A DNA stretch of 64,000 bases, from assembly GCA_965203835.1 (NCBI GenBank), contig OZ241919.1:3410001-3474000 (forward strand). Reading direction: 5' to 3'. Shown here one piece after another: positions 50,172 to 58,810 of the stretch. Position 1 is the stretch's first letter. Each line of letters starts with the position of its first letter. Source of the stretch: CBDCFV01 sp965203835. Its GTDB lineage: Bacteria > Chloroflexota > Dehalococcoidia > Lucifugimonadales > UBA3495. Both the position numbers and the translations under genes were made by a program. The notes beneath the pieces were generated by a model. That model was given only the letters and a program-made list of their open reading frames with translations. It did not search any database and was not told the DNA's origin.

Positions 50172-51167
50172 CTAACCCACACCTATCGCCAGCGCCCCCA
50201 CTGCTACAGAGCCAAGGTTGACCGGCAACTGTTCCCACGTCTCTCCACGGTTCTGGCTGCGGAACAGGCTGCCCCCGTCGGTGCCGGCGTAGACGGTGCC
50301 CGGCGTTTGCGGGTCCCACTCGAATGCCACCACCATGTCCTCCGCGTTTTCGCCCTGACCGACCGACTCGACTAGTTGCCAATGGCTGCCGCCGTCGGTG
50401 GAGCGGTAGAACTGCGGGTTCTGGCGCCGCGCGTTGGTGGATACCGTGACCAGCACCAAGTCGGCGTCGTCGGGGGCGACGGCTATGTGCAACGCGTAGC
50501 GGCGGTCGATGCCCGTGTTTATCAACTCCCAGCCATCGCCCTCGTTATTGGTGCGGAACGGGCCGTTGGCCGTGGCGACATAGACGCTTTTGGGACGGTC
50601 GCCGCTGAGGTTCACACAGTGGATGTCATCGTCTATCCCCGGCAACTGCTGCCAGCTAACGCCGCCGTCGCGGGAGCGTACCATCCCGCCGACTTCAATG
50701 CCGGCGTACAGGTAGTTGGAATCGTTGGGCGATACGCGCAGGTCACGGACGTGAGAATCGCGGGTCTCGGAATGGAAGTACCACTGGCTTGATTCCGGCA
50801 CCGCCCGGAAGCCCGGACATTCCTCCCAGCTATCACCGCCGTTGGAAGAGCGGAATAAAGCAGCGGGTTCGCTGCCCACGTACACCGTCTCCGCTTCGGA
50901 GGGATGGGCCAGTACGCTGTGAGCATAGTCGGAGGGATAGGAGTCAATGTGCTTCCAAGTCAGCCCGCCGTCGTCCGTCCGGTAGACGCCGGCTTCGTAT
51001 GCCGCCAAGTAAGCGCGGTTCGGGTTAACCGCGCTGGAGGTCAACCGGGCCGCCGCGTGTGCCAGCGACGTAACCGGTCCCTGTTGCCATGTTTTGCCTT
51101 GGTCATCCGTGATGACGGCGCATACCCCGTCATGCATACCGATGTAGAGCCTGCGGTTTAGCGACAT
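50172..51167 (-). CDS. BNR/Asp-box repeat beta-propeller protein
   Basis: A 331-residue protein built from repeated Asp-box units (TDDQGKTW, TDDGGLTW, SNGGDSW, RDGGVSW, STDGGSHW, QNRGETW), which form a sialidase-like or VPS10-like beta propeller. There is no signal peptide, so it may be cytoplasmic. No catalytic residues can be assigned. ATG 51167 has GGGAGG at 8 bases. A truncated copy lies at 48828-49022. Confidence 0.78.
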   Translation of the reverse strand: MSLNRRLYIGMHDGVCAVITDDQGKTWQQGPVTSLAHAAARLTSSAVNPNRAYLAAYEAGVYRTDDGGLTWKHIDSYPSDYAHSVLAHPSEAETVYVGSEPAALFRSSNGGDSWEECPGFRAVPESSQWYFHSETRDSHVRDLRVSPNDSNYLYAGIEVGGMVRSRDGGVSWQQLPGIDDDIHCVNLSGDRPKSVYVATANGPFRTNNEGDGWELINTGIDRRYALHIAVAPDDADLVLVTVSTNARRQNPQFYRSTDGGSHWQLVESVGQGENAEDMVVAFEWDPQTPGTVYAGTDGGSLFRSQNRGETWEQLPVNLGSVAVGALAIGVG

Positions 51168-51264
51168 TATCGGCCTCCCTGTTTCGCAACGGCGCGGATA
51201 CAGGCGCCGTGCTCGGTAGGGTCTATGAAACCAGTATTATGAGGTGCGCCGCGGACGTGGGAGA

Positions 51265-51447
51265 TTACGGAGGGGGGATGATGATCGGGAGAGGCTCCAC
51301 GTTTTCCAGTCCCGGCGGGTTGATGGCGTCCAGTGACTCCAGCATGGCGTTGAGGCTGTAGGTCACTTCGGTCAGCTCCGGGTCTTCTATCTCCAGGCCC
51401 ACCGCGTGGCCCATCGCTTTTACTTCATCCTTCGTCAGGTCGGGCAT
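51265..51447 (-). CDS. Small GatC/AtzG-like protein
   Basis: A 60-residue protein starting MPDLTKDEVKAMGHAVGLEI, with the length and helix-loop plan of GatC-like partner proteins of amidases (AtzG type). The end is proline-rich (EPLPIIIPPP). GGAGG lies 5 bases before ATG 51447. The nearest amidase gene is about 2.7 kb away on the other strand, so partnership is only a guess. Confidence 0.5.
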   Translation of the reverse strand: MPDLTKDEVKAMGHAVGLEIEDPELTEVTYSLNAMLESLDAINPPGLENVEPLPIIIPPP

Positions 51448-51649
51448 GGTTTCCTCCGGCAGGTATCTAAGGATGGGATTGAGGCTATGTTGCAAGAAAC
51501 ATGGCGATTCGTCAAGATGACGGGTTGCCTTGAAGCGACGGCCGGGGTCACTTGAGCGGCCAACCGCCCTTGGTTATACTACCGGGGACAAACCCGCGGC
51601 GGGCATACACGGCGGCCTGCAACCAATCTTCCAGCAGTGAGCGATAGAT

Positions 51650-51940
51650 ATGGACCTTGGTCCCGAGTCGAGCTTCACCAAATTTCCGGCCCAGATCTAC
51701 CTGAAAGACTGGCCCTTCTTCCTTCTGCGCAACGATGACGGCTATAAGTTGCTGTCGGCCATCTGCCCCCACCAGGGCGGTGAGGTGGTGGACTGGGGCA
51801 CGACTTTCCTATGCCCCGACCACGGATGGCGGTTCGAGCAGAGGGATGGCGTGTGCATCAACGGGCCTAATTCGAAAATGTGGTCCTACGAGGTCACCGT
51901 GCAAAACGGTCACCTGCACGCTGACGTGCCCATCCGTTAG
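51650..51940 (+). CDS. Rieske-type ferredoxin
   Basis: A 96-residue single-domain Rieske protein with ligands Cys39, His41, Cys55 and His58 (CPHQGG and CPDHGW). It lacks a membrane anchor, so it is a soluble electron carrier. It probably supplies electrons to an oxygenase such as the Rieske dioxygenase at 46.8 kb. The start is ATG 51650 with no strong ribosome site. Confidence 0.85.
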   Translation: MDLGPESSFTKFPAQIYLKDWPFFLLRNDDGYKLLSAICPHQGGEVVDWGTTFLCPDHGWRFEQRDGVCINGPNSKMWSYEVTVQNGHLHADVPIR

Positions 51941-52174
51941 CCGCCCTGTGAATCCCTTGGATGGACAGTCGGCGACGGCCGGAGGCGTATTTGTCAAGAA
52001 AGCCTCCGGCCCATAAGGTATTCCCACCAACTACACCATCACTCCCGATCCAATACCGTCATTTGTATATTGCGAAAGCGGGAATCCACAGGATAGCGCG
52101 ATAGATTCCCTCTCCCCACTTGCACGGGAACAAATTTTGCCGGGATGCCCGGCAAGGAGTCAAGAGCAAGAAGC

Positions 52175-53305
52175 ATGTCCATGCAGATCGGCATGTTCTA
52201 TCAGATGCAGGTCCCCAAGCCGTCATCTCGTTCCTACGAGGCTGACCGGTTCCTGGAAATGCTTGATCAAGTGGCCTATGCTGAAGAGATGGGCCTGAGC
52301 AGCGTCTGGATGGCCGACCACCAGTTCCGTACCGAGTGGTCCCACTCCAGCGCCCCCGACGTAACCCTTGGCGCATTGAGCCAGCGCACCAGCCGGATGC
52401 GTCTGGGCATCGCCGTGGTGGTGCCCCCGGTGCAGCACCCTCTCCACATCGCGGCCCGCACCGCCACCCTGGACGTTCTCAGCAAGGGAAGGGTTGACCT
52501 GGGTGTGGGCCGCTCCGGCTACCCATACCAGATGGCCGCTTTCGGTACAGACCTGAAAGACGCCACCGGAATGGTGGACGAGGCCCTGGAAATCATCCCG
52601 CAGGCGTGGACCGAGGGAGAGTTCACCTACCAAGGCAACCACTATAAGATTCCCTTGCGCGAGGTCCACCCCAAGCCGGTCCAGCAGCCCCACCCGCCCA
52701 TCTGGCTCGGTTGCAGCCAGGAAGACACGTTCAGGAAGGCGGGACTCATGGGCTTGGGCTGCCTGGCAATGGCCGGCGGCGGGGCTACAGGGCTGGCCCC
52801 CCTCGTGCAAGCCTACCGGAGCGGCATCCGGAACGCCAGTCCGACCACCGGGGTTGTCCACAACCGCGTCTCTGTAAGCACCGTGGCCATCTGCGGGGAG
52901 TCGCGCAAGAAGGTGCAGGAACGCTCCGCCGAATTGATCGACTGGTACCGCCATCAGCAGGCCCTTCGGGACGTCCGCGTGTGGAGCGAACAGGACGCGT
53001 CCCGCGTTCCAGAAGACTACCAGTGGCACTACACCCGCTCCACCGCCACCGACTCTCCAAAGCGCGAGGAAACATCATCCCTCGACCAGATAAGGAGTGG
53101 ACGCTACTGCATCGGCGACCCCGACGACTGTATCCGCTACCTGGAAGCCTATGCCGAGGCGGGCGTGGACGAGGTCATGCCCCTGTTTCAGGTGGGTGGC
53201 ATATCCCATGAGGAAGTGATGGATACGCTGCGTCTCTTCGGCAAGCACGTCATCCCCCACTTCAATGCGAAGGCAAGTTCGTCCTCCGGTAGCCCTGCAA
53301 GATAG
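52175..53305 (+). CDS. LLM-class flavin-dependent oxidoreductase
   Basis: A 376-residue luciferase-like (bacterial bioluminescence-type) TIM-barrel monooxygenase using FMNH2 or F420. Visible: MQIGMFYQMQVP at the start, SSVWMADHQF, RMRLGIAVVVPPVQHPLHIA, DVLSKGRVDLGVGRSGY and the C-terminal SGRYCIGDPDDC. The N-terminus MSMQIG is preceded by a modest ribosome site. The substrate is unknown; SAR202-type genomes often carry many such enzymes. Confidence 0.87.
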   Translation: MSMQIGMFYQMQVPKPSSRSYEADRFLEMLDQVAYAEEMGLSSVWMADHQFRTEWSHSSAPDVTLGALSQRTSRMRLGIAVVVPPVQHPLHIAARTATLDVLSKGRVDLGVGRSGYPYQMAAFGTDLKDATGMVDEALEIIPQAWTEGEFTYQGNHYKIPLREVHPKPVQQPHPPIWLGCSQEDTFRKAGLMGLGCLAMAGGGATGLAPLVQAYRSGIRNASPTTGVVHNRVSVSTVAICGESRKKVQERSAELIDWYRHQQALRDVRVWSEQDASRVPEDYQWHYTRSTATDSPKREETSSLDQIRSGRYCIGDPDDCIRYLEAYAEAGVDEVMPLFQVGGISHEEVMDTLRLFGKHVIPHFNAKASSSSGSPAR

Positions 53306-53449
53306 ATGGTCCCATTCCCTGTCCTAACTATTATTCCAGCGTCAGAAGGAACCCCCTGCCTTGCCGTCGGCTTGCCAGACCACCTGACAGGGAACGCAAC
53401 ATCGTCCTCGGTATTCTCAATGTGTGTTGGCTATGGGCCAATCAGCCCT

Positions 53450-53477
53450 CGTCACTCCCGCGAAGGCGGGAGTCTAT
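53450..53477. repeat. REP-like palindrome copy
   Basis: CGTCACTCCCGCGAAGGCGGGAGTCTAT, nearly identical to the copy at 54015-54040. Confidence 0.8.
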
Positions 53478-53508
53478 CGGTGTCCCTAACGACCGTGTCC
53501 CAGCCCGC

Positions 53509-53886
53509 TCAGTACGTCTTGATCTCCAGGACGTGCCCGTCGGGGTCCTTGAAGTAGACCGCCTTCCCCATGCCCTTGGCGCCGGTGGTCATTCCCGGGC
53601 CTTGCATGTTGTCCTGCGCCCTGGGGCTGTCGCCGTAAGGAATTCCCGACTCCTTGATCCTGGCGAAAGCTGCCTCGAACTCGTCCGGCTCCATTGCGAA
53701 GGCATAGTGGATACTGCGGAAGTCATCCGACTGTCTGAAATCGAAGTTCAGAGTGTCATTGACCCTGACTGCTAAGAACGGTCCCACCTCTCCCAAGTCG
53801 TCGAAGCCGAATATACGGGTATAGAACTCTACGGACCTCTCGCGGTCCTGAACGGGTACGATGGTGTGGTCTAAGACTGTAGCCAT
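53509..53886 (-). CDS. VOC-superfamily protein
   Basis: A 125-residue single VOC module: LDHTIVPVQDRERSVEFYTR gives the first His ligand and VYFKDPDGHVLEIK the late His/Glu. Small proteins of this type are dioxygenases, fosfomycin-type resistance enzymes or binding proteins. ATG 53886 has GGAGGAG just upstream; the frame is open 42 codons further but through repeat DNA without similarity. Confidence 0.78.
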   Translation of the reverse strand: MATVLDHTIVPVQDRERSVEFYTRIFGFDDLGEVGPFLAVRVNDTLNFDFRQSDDFRSIHYAFAMEPDEFEAAFARIKESGIPYGDSPRAQDNMQGPGMTTGAKGMGKAVYFKDPDGHVLEIKTY

Positions 53887-53929
53887 TTCTCCTCCCGCTT
53901 CCCGTTGAGTGAGTCTACCGGTGCAGACC

Positions 53930-54040
53930 ACGGTCATCCCCGCGTATGGCACTGTTACTCCGCGAAAAATACCGGCGTCCCCGCAGCGAACACCGTCACC
54001 TCCGTGAAACACACCGTCACTCCCGCGAAGGCGGGAGTCT
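53930..54040. repeat. Cluster of decayed REP-like units ending in an intact copy
   Basis: The intact palindrome CGTCACTCCCGCGAAGGCGGGAGTCT is at 54015-54040. Before it are degenerate units (GGTCATCCCCGCG, CGTCACCTCCGTGAA) at about 30-base spacing, in the gap between the VOC and amidase genes. Confidence 0.65.
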
Positions 54041-54132
54041 AGGGACGTGGGACTGCACCCGTATTTTAGTATACTTCATCAACGTACCCAGGTTCACATC
54101 ACCAAAGCGTATTTGGCTTCAGGAGGAAACGC

Positions 54133-55548
54133 ATGGACCAGCAGGACATACCGTTCCTTACTTTAACGGAACTGGCCGGGCTAATTGAAAGCAGGGAGGT
54201 GTCGCCCGTCGAGGCCACGGAAGCCTACCTTGCCCGGATCAATGAAATCGACGGAAAGCTCAACTCCTACATAACGGTGACCGCGGACGATGCCCTCGCC
54301 GCCGCGAGGCAGGCGGAGCAGGAGATCGCCCGCGGCAACTACCGCGGTCCGCTGCACGGCGCGCCGGTGGCGGTCAAGGACCAGTTCTTTACCAAGGGCG
54401 TGCGTACCACCGGCGGGGCCAGGGTGCTGGCCGACTTCGTACCCGACGAGGACGCAACGGTCATCGCCAAATTGAAAGACGCCGGGTCGGTGATCCTGGG
54501 CAAGCTGAACATGAGCGAGTTCGCCATGGCCGGGATTTACGACCATCCCTACGGCACGCCCCGCAACCCTTGGGATCTGAGCCGCAATCCCGGCACCTCC
54601 AGCAGTGGCTCCGGCGCGGCTACGGCCGCCTTCCTGTGCGCTACGTCTTTAGGGGAGGATACGGGCGGCTCAATACGGACTCCTGCCAACTGGAGCGGCT
54701 TGGCGGGCTTGAGACCGACCTGGGGCCGGGTCAGCCGCCACGGCGTCCTGGGCGGTTCGTGGTCTATGGACACCGTGGGGCCCATATCCCGGACGGTGGA
54801 AGACGCCGCCATCACCTTCGCCGCCATCGCGGGGCGCGACGACAAGGACCCCTACACTTGGGATACGCCTGTTCCCGACTACCGCGCCGGGCTGACCGGC
54901 GACATCAACGGCCTGCGGGTCGGGGTGTTGCGCGACAGGCTGGAGCACGACCTGGTGGAGAGGGAATTTGGGGAGGCTGTTTCCAAGGCCATATCCGAAC
55001 TGGGAGAGCTTGGGGCCACCGTCGAGGATGTCCACGTTCCTTTGGCCAAGGACGCCGGAGCCTTGTCAATGGCCATCATCGGCGTGGAATGGTCGGCCCT
55101 GCACCGGGAGGCTTTCATATCCAACTTCAAGGACTTCGATCCCAACAACCGCATCCGGTTCCTGACGGGCAGCTTGATTCCGTCCCTGATGTACTACAAG
55201 GCCCAGAAACTGCGTGCGTTGCTGCGGGAACAGGTACTGGCGGTGCTGGACAAGGTGGATGTCATCGTCCTGCCCACCGGGCCTTTCGCCGCCCTGCCGG
55301 TGGAGTCGGTCCCCGGCGTGCAGAGCAAAGAGCAGGCTATGGCCGACCTGGCCGGTCGTATCAGTTTCACCGGCCCCTTCAATCTGGCAGGTGTGCCCGC
55401 CCTCTCCGTGCTGTGCGGCTTCAGCTCCAGCAACCTGCCCTTGGGGCTTCAAATAGTAGGACGGCCCTTCGATGAAGAGACGGTGCTGCGCGTGGGCCAC
55501 GCCTACGAGCAGGTCAACCGTTGGTACACCCGCCGCCCGCCGATTTAG
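54133..55548 (+). CDS. Amidase-signature hydrolase
   Basis: A 471-residue amidase of the GatA superfamily. The Ser-cisSer-Lys triad is visible: Lys82 (VAVKDQFF), Ser157/158 (PGTSSSGSG) and Ser180 (DTGGSIRTPA). It lacks the GatA-specific features of the gene at 34772 and is likely a catabolic amidase. AGGAGGAAACGC precedes ATG 54133. A nitroreductase gene follows 34 bases later. Confidence 0.87.
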   Translation: MDQQDIPFLTLTELAGLIESREVSPVEATEAYLARINEIDGKLNSYITVTADDALAAARQAEQEIARGNYRGPLHGAPVAVKDQFFTKGVRTTGGARVLADFVPDEDATVIAKLKDAGSVILGKLNMSEFAMAGIYDHPYGTPRNPWDLSRNPGTSSSGSGAATAAFLCATSLGEDTGGSIRTPANWSGLAGLRPTWGRVSRHGVLGGSWSMDTVGPISRTVEDAAITFAAIAGRDDKDPYTWDTPVPDYRAGLTGDINGLRVGVLRDRLEHDLVEREFGEAVSKAISELGELGATVEDVHVPLAKDAGALSMAIIGVEWSALHREAFISNFKDFDPNNRIRFLTGSLIPSLMYYKAQKLRALLREQVLAVLDKVDVIVLPTGPFAALPVESVPGVQSKEQAMADLAGRISFTGPFNLAGVPALSVLCGFSSSNLPLGLQIVGRPFDEETVLRVGHAYEQVNRWYTRRPPI

Positions 55549-55582
55549 GGTCAATCATTGAAGAAGAGAAGGAGGATGAGTC

Positions 55583-56209
55583 ATGTCTGAAGCTGGACTG
55601 TTCGAAACAATCTACAACCAGCGGCAAATCACCCGTTACCGGCGCGACCCGGTGTCCAAGGAGGACATCGACAAAATCATCGAGGCCGCCACCAAGGCCC
55701 CCAGCGGAGGCAACACCCAGCCCTGGCACTTCATTGCCATTACCGACCCGGACTTGATTGCAAAGGTAGGCGGCCTGTACCGGGACCTGTGGCTGGGAGG
55801 CCGAGGGCACACTCCGCCCCCTGACGAGCCGCCAGCCTACCGTGCGGCGCGCTACCTGGCCAACCACATGCCTGAAGTACCGGCGATGATCCTCATTTGC
55901 GCCGACCACTCCGTCGGTTACATGGACCGGCCCCAAGGAGAGCCGCTGGAGCGCGGCCGCTACGCCTCCTCCATCTGGCTGGCGGTACAGAACCTGTTCC
56001 TGGCAGCCCAGGCCCTCGGACTGGGCACCCGCATCACCACCACCCATATCCGGGAAGAGGAGAAAATCAAGGAGTGGCTGGGCATCCCTGACCACATAGA
56101 GACGGTATGCCTGACGCCATTGGGCTATCCAAGAGGCCGCTTCGGCCCCACAAACCGGAAACCCGCCGCGGAGGTCACTTCCTACAACCGGTACGGTAGC
56201 AGAGGTTAG
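55583..56209 (+). CDS. Nitroreductase-family protein
   Basis: A 208-residue FMN-dependent nitroreductase-like flavoprotein. RQITRYRRDPVSKEDIDKII and KAPSGGNTQPWHF form the FMN-binding N-terminal region, and LAAQALGLGTRITTTH the late flavin contact. AAGGAGG is 8 bases before ATG 55583. It probably reduces a nitro, quinone or dehalogenation substrate and may share a transcript with the upstream amidase. Confidence 0.87.
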   Translation: MSEAGLFETIYNQRQITRYRRDPVSKEDIDKIIEAATKAPSGGNTQPWHFIAITDPDLIAKVGGLYRDLWLGGRGHTPPPDEPPAYRAARYLANHMPEVPAMILICADHSVGYMDRPQGEPLERGRYASSIWLAVQNLFLAAQALGLGTRITTTHIREEEKIKEWLGIPDHIETVCLTPLGYPRGRFGPTNRKPAAEVTSYNRYGSRG

Positions 56210-56274
56210 GGCTTGTGGACCTTAGGCGGCTGTAGAGACGCCTAACTGAACCACGTCAGCCATCGAGGAACAAC

Positions 56275-56523
56275 ATGACTTCAAACAATGAACTGATAGA
56301 GCGCATCACAGTCAGATCTGACGTTTTCGGGGGGAAACCAATCGTCCGCGACATGCGCATTGCGGTCGAACATGTTCTAGGCATGCTTGCCGCAGGCGAC
56401 ACCCCGGAGACTATCTTGCAGGAATACCAGGTCCTCGAACCCGAAGACATACAGGCCTGCATCCTGTACGCTCACCGGTCCCTGGCCGGCGAGCAGGTAT
56501 ACGATCGCGTCCCATTACGGTAA
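56275..56523 (+). CDS. DUF433-family antitoxin-like protein
   Basis: An 82-residue protein with the DUF433 core: GGKPIVRDMRIAVEHVLGML, then DTPETILQEYQVLEPEDIQA. These proteins usually act as DNA-binding antitoxins to PIN-like (DUF5615) toxins encoded immediately downstream. Here the downstream partner is broken. GAGGAACAAC precedes ATG 56275. Confidence 0.85.
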   Translation: MTSNNELIERITVRSDVFGGKPIVRDMRIAVEHVLGMLAAGDTPETILQEYQVLEPEDIQACILYAHRSLAGEQVYDRVPLR

Positions 56524-56529
56524 CTTCCC

Positions 56530-56679
56530 ATGAAATTCCTCATCGACGTCTGCGCGGACTCCAAGAGCCTGCGCGACACCTTAGCCCGTATGGGATGCGA
56601 CCGGCAACTCCAACAGTTGAATGTACACACAACTTTGGAAGGCGTTTCGAGAGTCCGTTCTCTTTGGAGACAAGGCTGA
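56530..56679 (+). pseudogene. Truncated DUF5615/PIN-like toxin remnant
   Basis: A 49-codon frame starting MKFLIDVCADSKSLRDTLAR matches the opening of DUF5615 PIN-like toxins (M-(K/R)-F-L-(L/I/V)-D). After residue 24 it loses similarity and soon stops at TGA. The metal-binding acidic residues of the toxin core are gone. It begins 6 bases after the DUF433 stop, the normal toxin position. Confidence 0.7.
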
Positions 56680-56685
56680 GGTGTG

Positions 56686-57459
56686 CTATAGCGCTCCCAC
56701 TATCCCCGGCCCCCAGGTGGTGCCGAAGTCGGCCCGGGCCGCCAGTTGCCCGGTGAAGGTGCTGGCGTCCTGCAGGGCCAGGTACACGGCGCAGGGGCCG
56801 ACGGCGCTGGGGTCATCCCTTACGTGCCAGTCGCGTTGCGTCCACGGGATTGCCGCGGAGCCCTCGCTGCGCAGCGGGCCGGGGCTGAGGATGTTGACCG
56901 CGATGTTGTGTTCCCGCACCTCGTCGGCCAAGCAGAGGCTGAACATCTGCACCGCGGCCTTGCTGGCGCTGTACAGGACGCCGCCGCCCTGGTTGGGGTC
57001 GGTGGCCATCCTGGAGCCGATGTTGATGATGCTCCCCCGCCGCTGCTCCATCATTGTTGGCAGCACGGCCCGGCTGCACAGGTATGGGCCGGTTACGTTG
57101 ACCCGCATCAGTTGGCCCCAGCGGGCAGGGTCTATTTCCAGGATCGACTCCCCCAGTATCATGAACCCGGCGTTGTTGAAAAGCACGTCGATCTTGCCGT
57201 AACGCTCCATTGCTTGGCGGACCATTTCGTTGACTTGTGATTCGTCGGTAACGTCGCAGTCGATGGCCAGAACATCTCCGCCGGCGTCCCTGATGTCCTT
57301 GGTTGTCTCCGCCAGCGTTCCGGCCAGGCCGGTTGGGGACTGGCTGCGGGCGCAAATGACCACGTTCGCGCCTTCCCTAGCGTATTCCTTGGCAACCGCC
57401 CTTCCCAAGCCCCTGCTTGCGCCGGTGACGATTGCGACCATTCCATCCATCTGACCCAT
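56686..57459 (-). CDS. Short-chain dehydrogenase/reductase
   Basis: A 257-residue SDR, NAD(P)-dependent. VTGASRGLGRAVAKEY forms the cofactor loop, NNAGFM follows, the catalytic Ser is in NIGSRMA and Tyr-Lys are in LYSASK. ATG 57459 lies just downstream of the NTF2-like gene. The frame extends further upstream but overlaps that gene. It is part of a minus-strand cluster of four SDR/SnoaL-type genes; the substrate is unknown. Confidence 0.87.
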   Translation of the reverse strand: MGQMDGMVAIVTGASRGLGRAVAKEYAREGANVVICARSQSPTGLAGTLAETTKDIRDAGGDVLAIDCDVTDESQVNEMVRQAMERYGKIDVLFNNAGFMILGESILEIDPARWGQLMRVNVTGPYLCSRAVLPTMMEQRRGSIINIGSRMATDPNQGGGVLYSASKAAVQMFSLCLADEVREHNIAVNILSPGPLRSEGSAAIPWTQRDWHVRDDPSAVGPCAVYLALQDASTFTGQLAARADFGTTWGPGIVGAL

Positions 57460-57470
57460 GATCAACCTGC

Positions 57471-57935
57471 CTACACGAACTGGGCCTTGACCCACCCTTC
57501 GTCGAAAGGAGTCCAGAAGTGGGAAGTCAGCTTCAGGTGCTTGAACATCCAGACGCCGTTTACCCTTACGTACTCCTCGTCGTAGCGAGCCGAACCCCAT
57601 ACGGCCCGGTCGCCGTCGGCGTAGGTGCAGGCTTGGAACAAGTACCAGATTCCAGTGGCAGTGTCACCGTTGACCTCGATGATGGGGTTCATCACCATGT
57701 GGATGGCGAAGGGCAATCTCTTTGAAGCGTTGACGAAGAAGTTGCGGATTCCATCCCGCCCTTCGGCCTTGCCCCGGATGCCGCCATCCCACACGGCGTC
57801 TTCCACGAACAGGCTGGCGATTTTGTCGGCGTCATAGTTGTCGTCGCAGTAAGTGCAGTAGCGGGCTTTCAGCCGCTTGATCTCCTCTACGTCTTCCAAG
57901 GCTCGGATCCGTCTTTCCAGGTCCTCTAAACTCAT
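57471..57935 (-). CDS. SnoaL/NTF2-like polyketide-cyclase-fold protein
   Basis: A 154-residue protein with the cone-shaped NTF2 fold. MSLEDLERRIRALEDVEEIK begins the helix pair, and ARYCTYCDDNYDADKIASLF contains the conserved Asp region. Such proteins are hydroxylating-dioxygenase small subunits, steroid isomerases or cyclases. GGAGG precedes ATG 57935. It lies between two SDR genes. Confidence 0.78.
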   Translation of the reverse strand: MSLEDLERRIRALEDVEEIKRLKARYCTYCDDNYDADKIASLFVEDAVWDGGIRGKAEGRDGIRNFFVNASKRLPFAIHMVMNPIIEVNGDTATGIWYLFQACTYADGDRAVWGSARYDEEYVRVNGVWMFKHLKLTSHFWTPFDEGWVKAQFV

Positions 57936-57975
57936 TGCCTGCTTTCCTCCGTAAGGGTGCGCTGACGTTGATGGG

Positions 57976-58788
57976 TCAGGTAGCTTGGCCGCCGTCCATT
58001 TCAATACATTGACCCACGATGAACTCGGCGTCTTTGCTGCACAGCCACGCAATTACCTTGCCTATTTCCTCGGGGGTTCCGGCCCGGCCCAATGGGATCG
58101 TTTGCAAGCGGTCGTGCCACTCCTGGCTGCGGGGATAACCGTAGAGAGCGTCGTTGCGGGCGGTGTCGGTCGTGCCGGGACTGACCGCGTTTACCCTGAT
58201 GCCGTGAGGCGCAAGGGCGCGGCCCGCTTTACCGGTGAAAGTGTACAGGGCGCCGCTGGCGACGGCGTAGGCCACGTCGGCGGCGCGGGCGATTTTGGCC
58301 TCGACAGAGATAACGTTGACCACGCTGCCGCCGCCTTGCTTCATGAACTCCTTCACCACCGCTTGGGTGCAAAGAAAGGCCCCAGTGACCTTGATGTCCA
58401 GCACGCTTCGCCAAGCGTCCTCCGACAGGTCTTCGAGCTGGGCCCAAGCCGCCAGCCTGGGAGCGCTGGCGTTGTTCACCAGTATGTCCACGCGCCCGAA
58501 TCGCTCCACCGTCCTGTCCACCATGGCCTGCACTTGGTCGCTCTTGGTCACGTCAGCGACCAGCGCAAGGGCCTCGCGGCCCATCCCGGTAATTTCCAGG
58601 GCCACGCTTTCAACGTCCCGCCAACCGGCGGCCTGCTCGTCGTGGGGAAAGGTCGCCGGGTCGCGGCCCGTGCCGGTCACGGCGACGTTCGCCCCTTCCC
58701 GGGCCAAGGCCAGCGCGGCGGCGCGCCCGATTCCCCTCATGCGGCCCGCGCCGGTTACAAGGGCCACTTGTCCGTTCAACTTATTCAT
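57976..58788 (-). CDS. SDR-fold protein lacking the catalytic lysine
   Basis: A 270-residue member of the SDR superfamily. VTGAGRMRGIGRA binds the cofactor, NNASA follows, and Ser161 is kept. At the active site the usual YxxxK is replaced: Tyr174 is followed by AVASGALY, so the position of the Lys is Ser. The protein may be catalytically inactive or use another mechanism. The subgroup insert (EQAAGWRDVESVALEI) is shared with the SDR at 36655-37503. Confidence 0.8.
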   Translation of the reverse strand: MNKLNGQVALVTGAGRMRGIGRAAALALAREGANVAVTGTGRDPATFPHDEQAAGWRDVESVALEITGMGREALALVADVTKSDQVQAMVDRTVERFGRVDILVNNASAPRLAAWAQLEDLSEDAWRSVLDIKVTGAFLCTQAVVKEFMKQGGGSVVNVISVEAKIARAADVAYAVASGALYTFTGKAGRALAPHGIRVNAVSPGTTDTARNDALYGYPRSQEWHDRLQTIPLGRAGTPEEIGKVIAWLCSKDAEFIVGQCIEMDGGQAT

Positions 58789-58810
58789 CAGTGTTGTGCT
58801 GAAACTCCCG

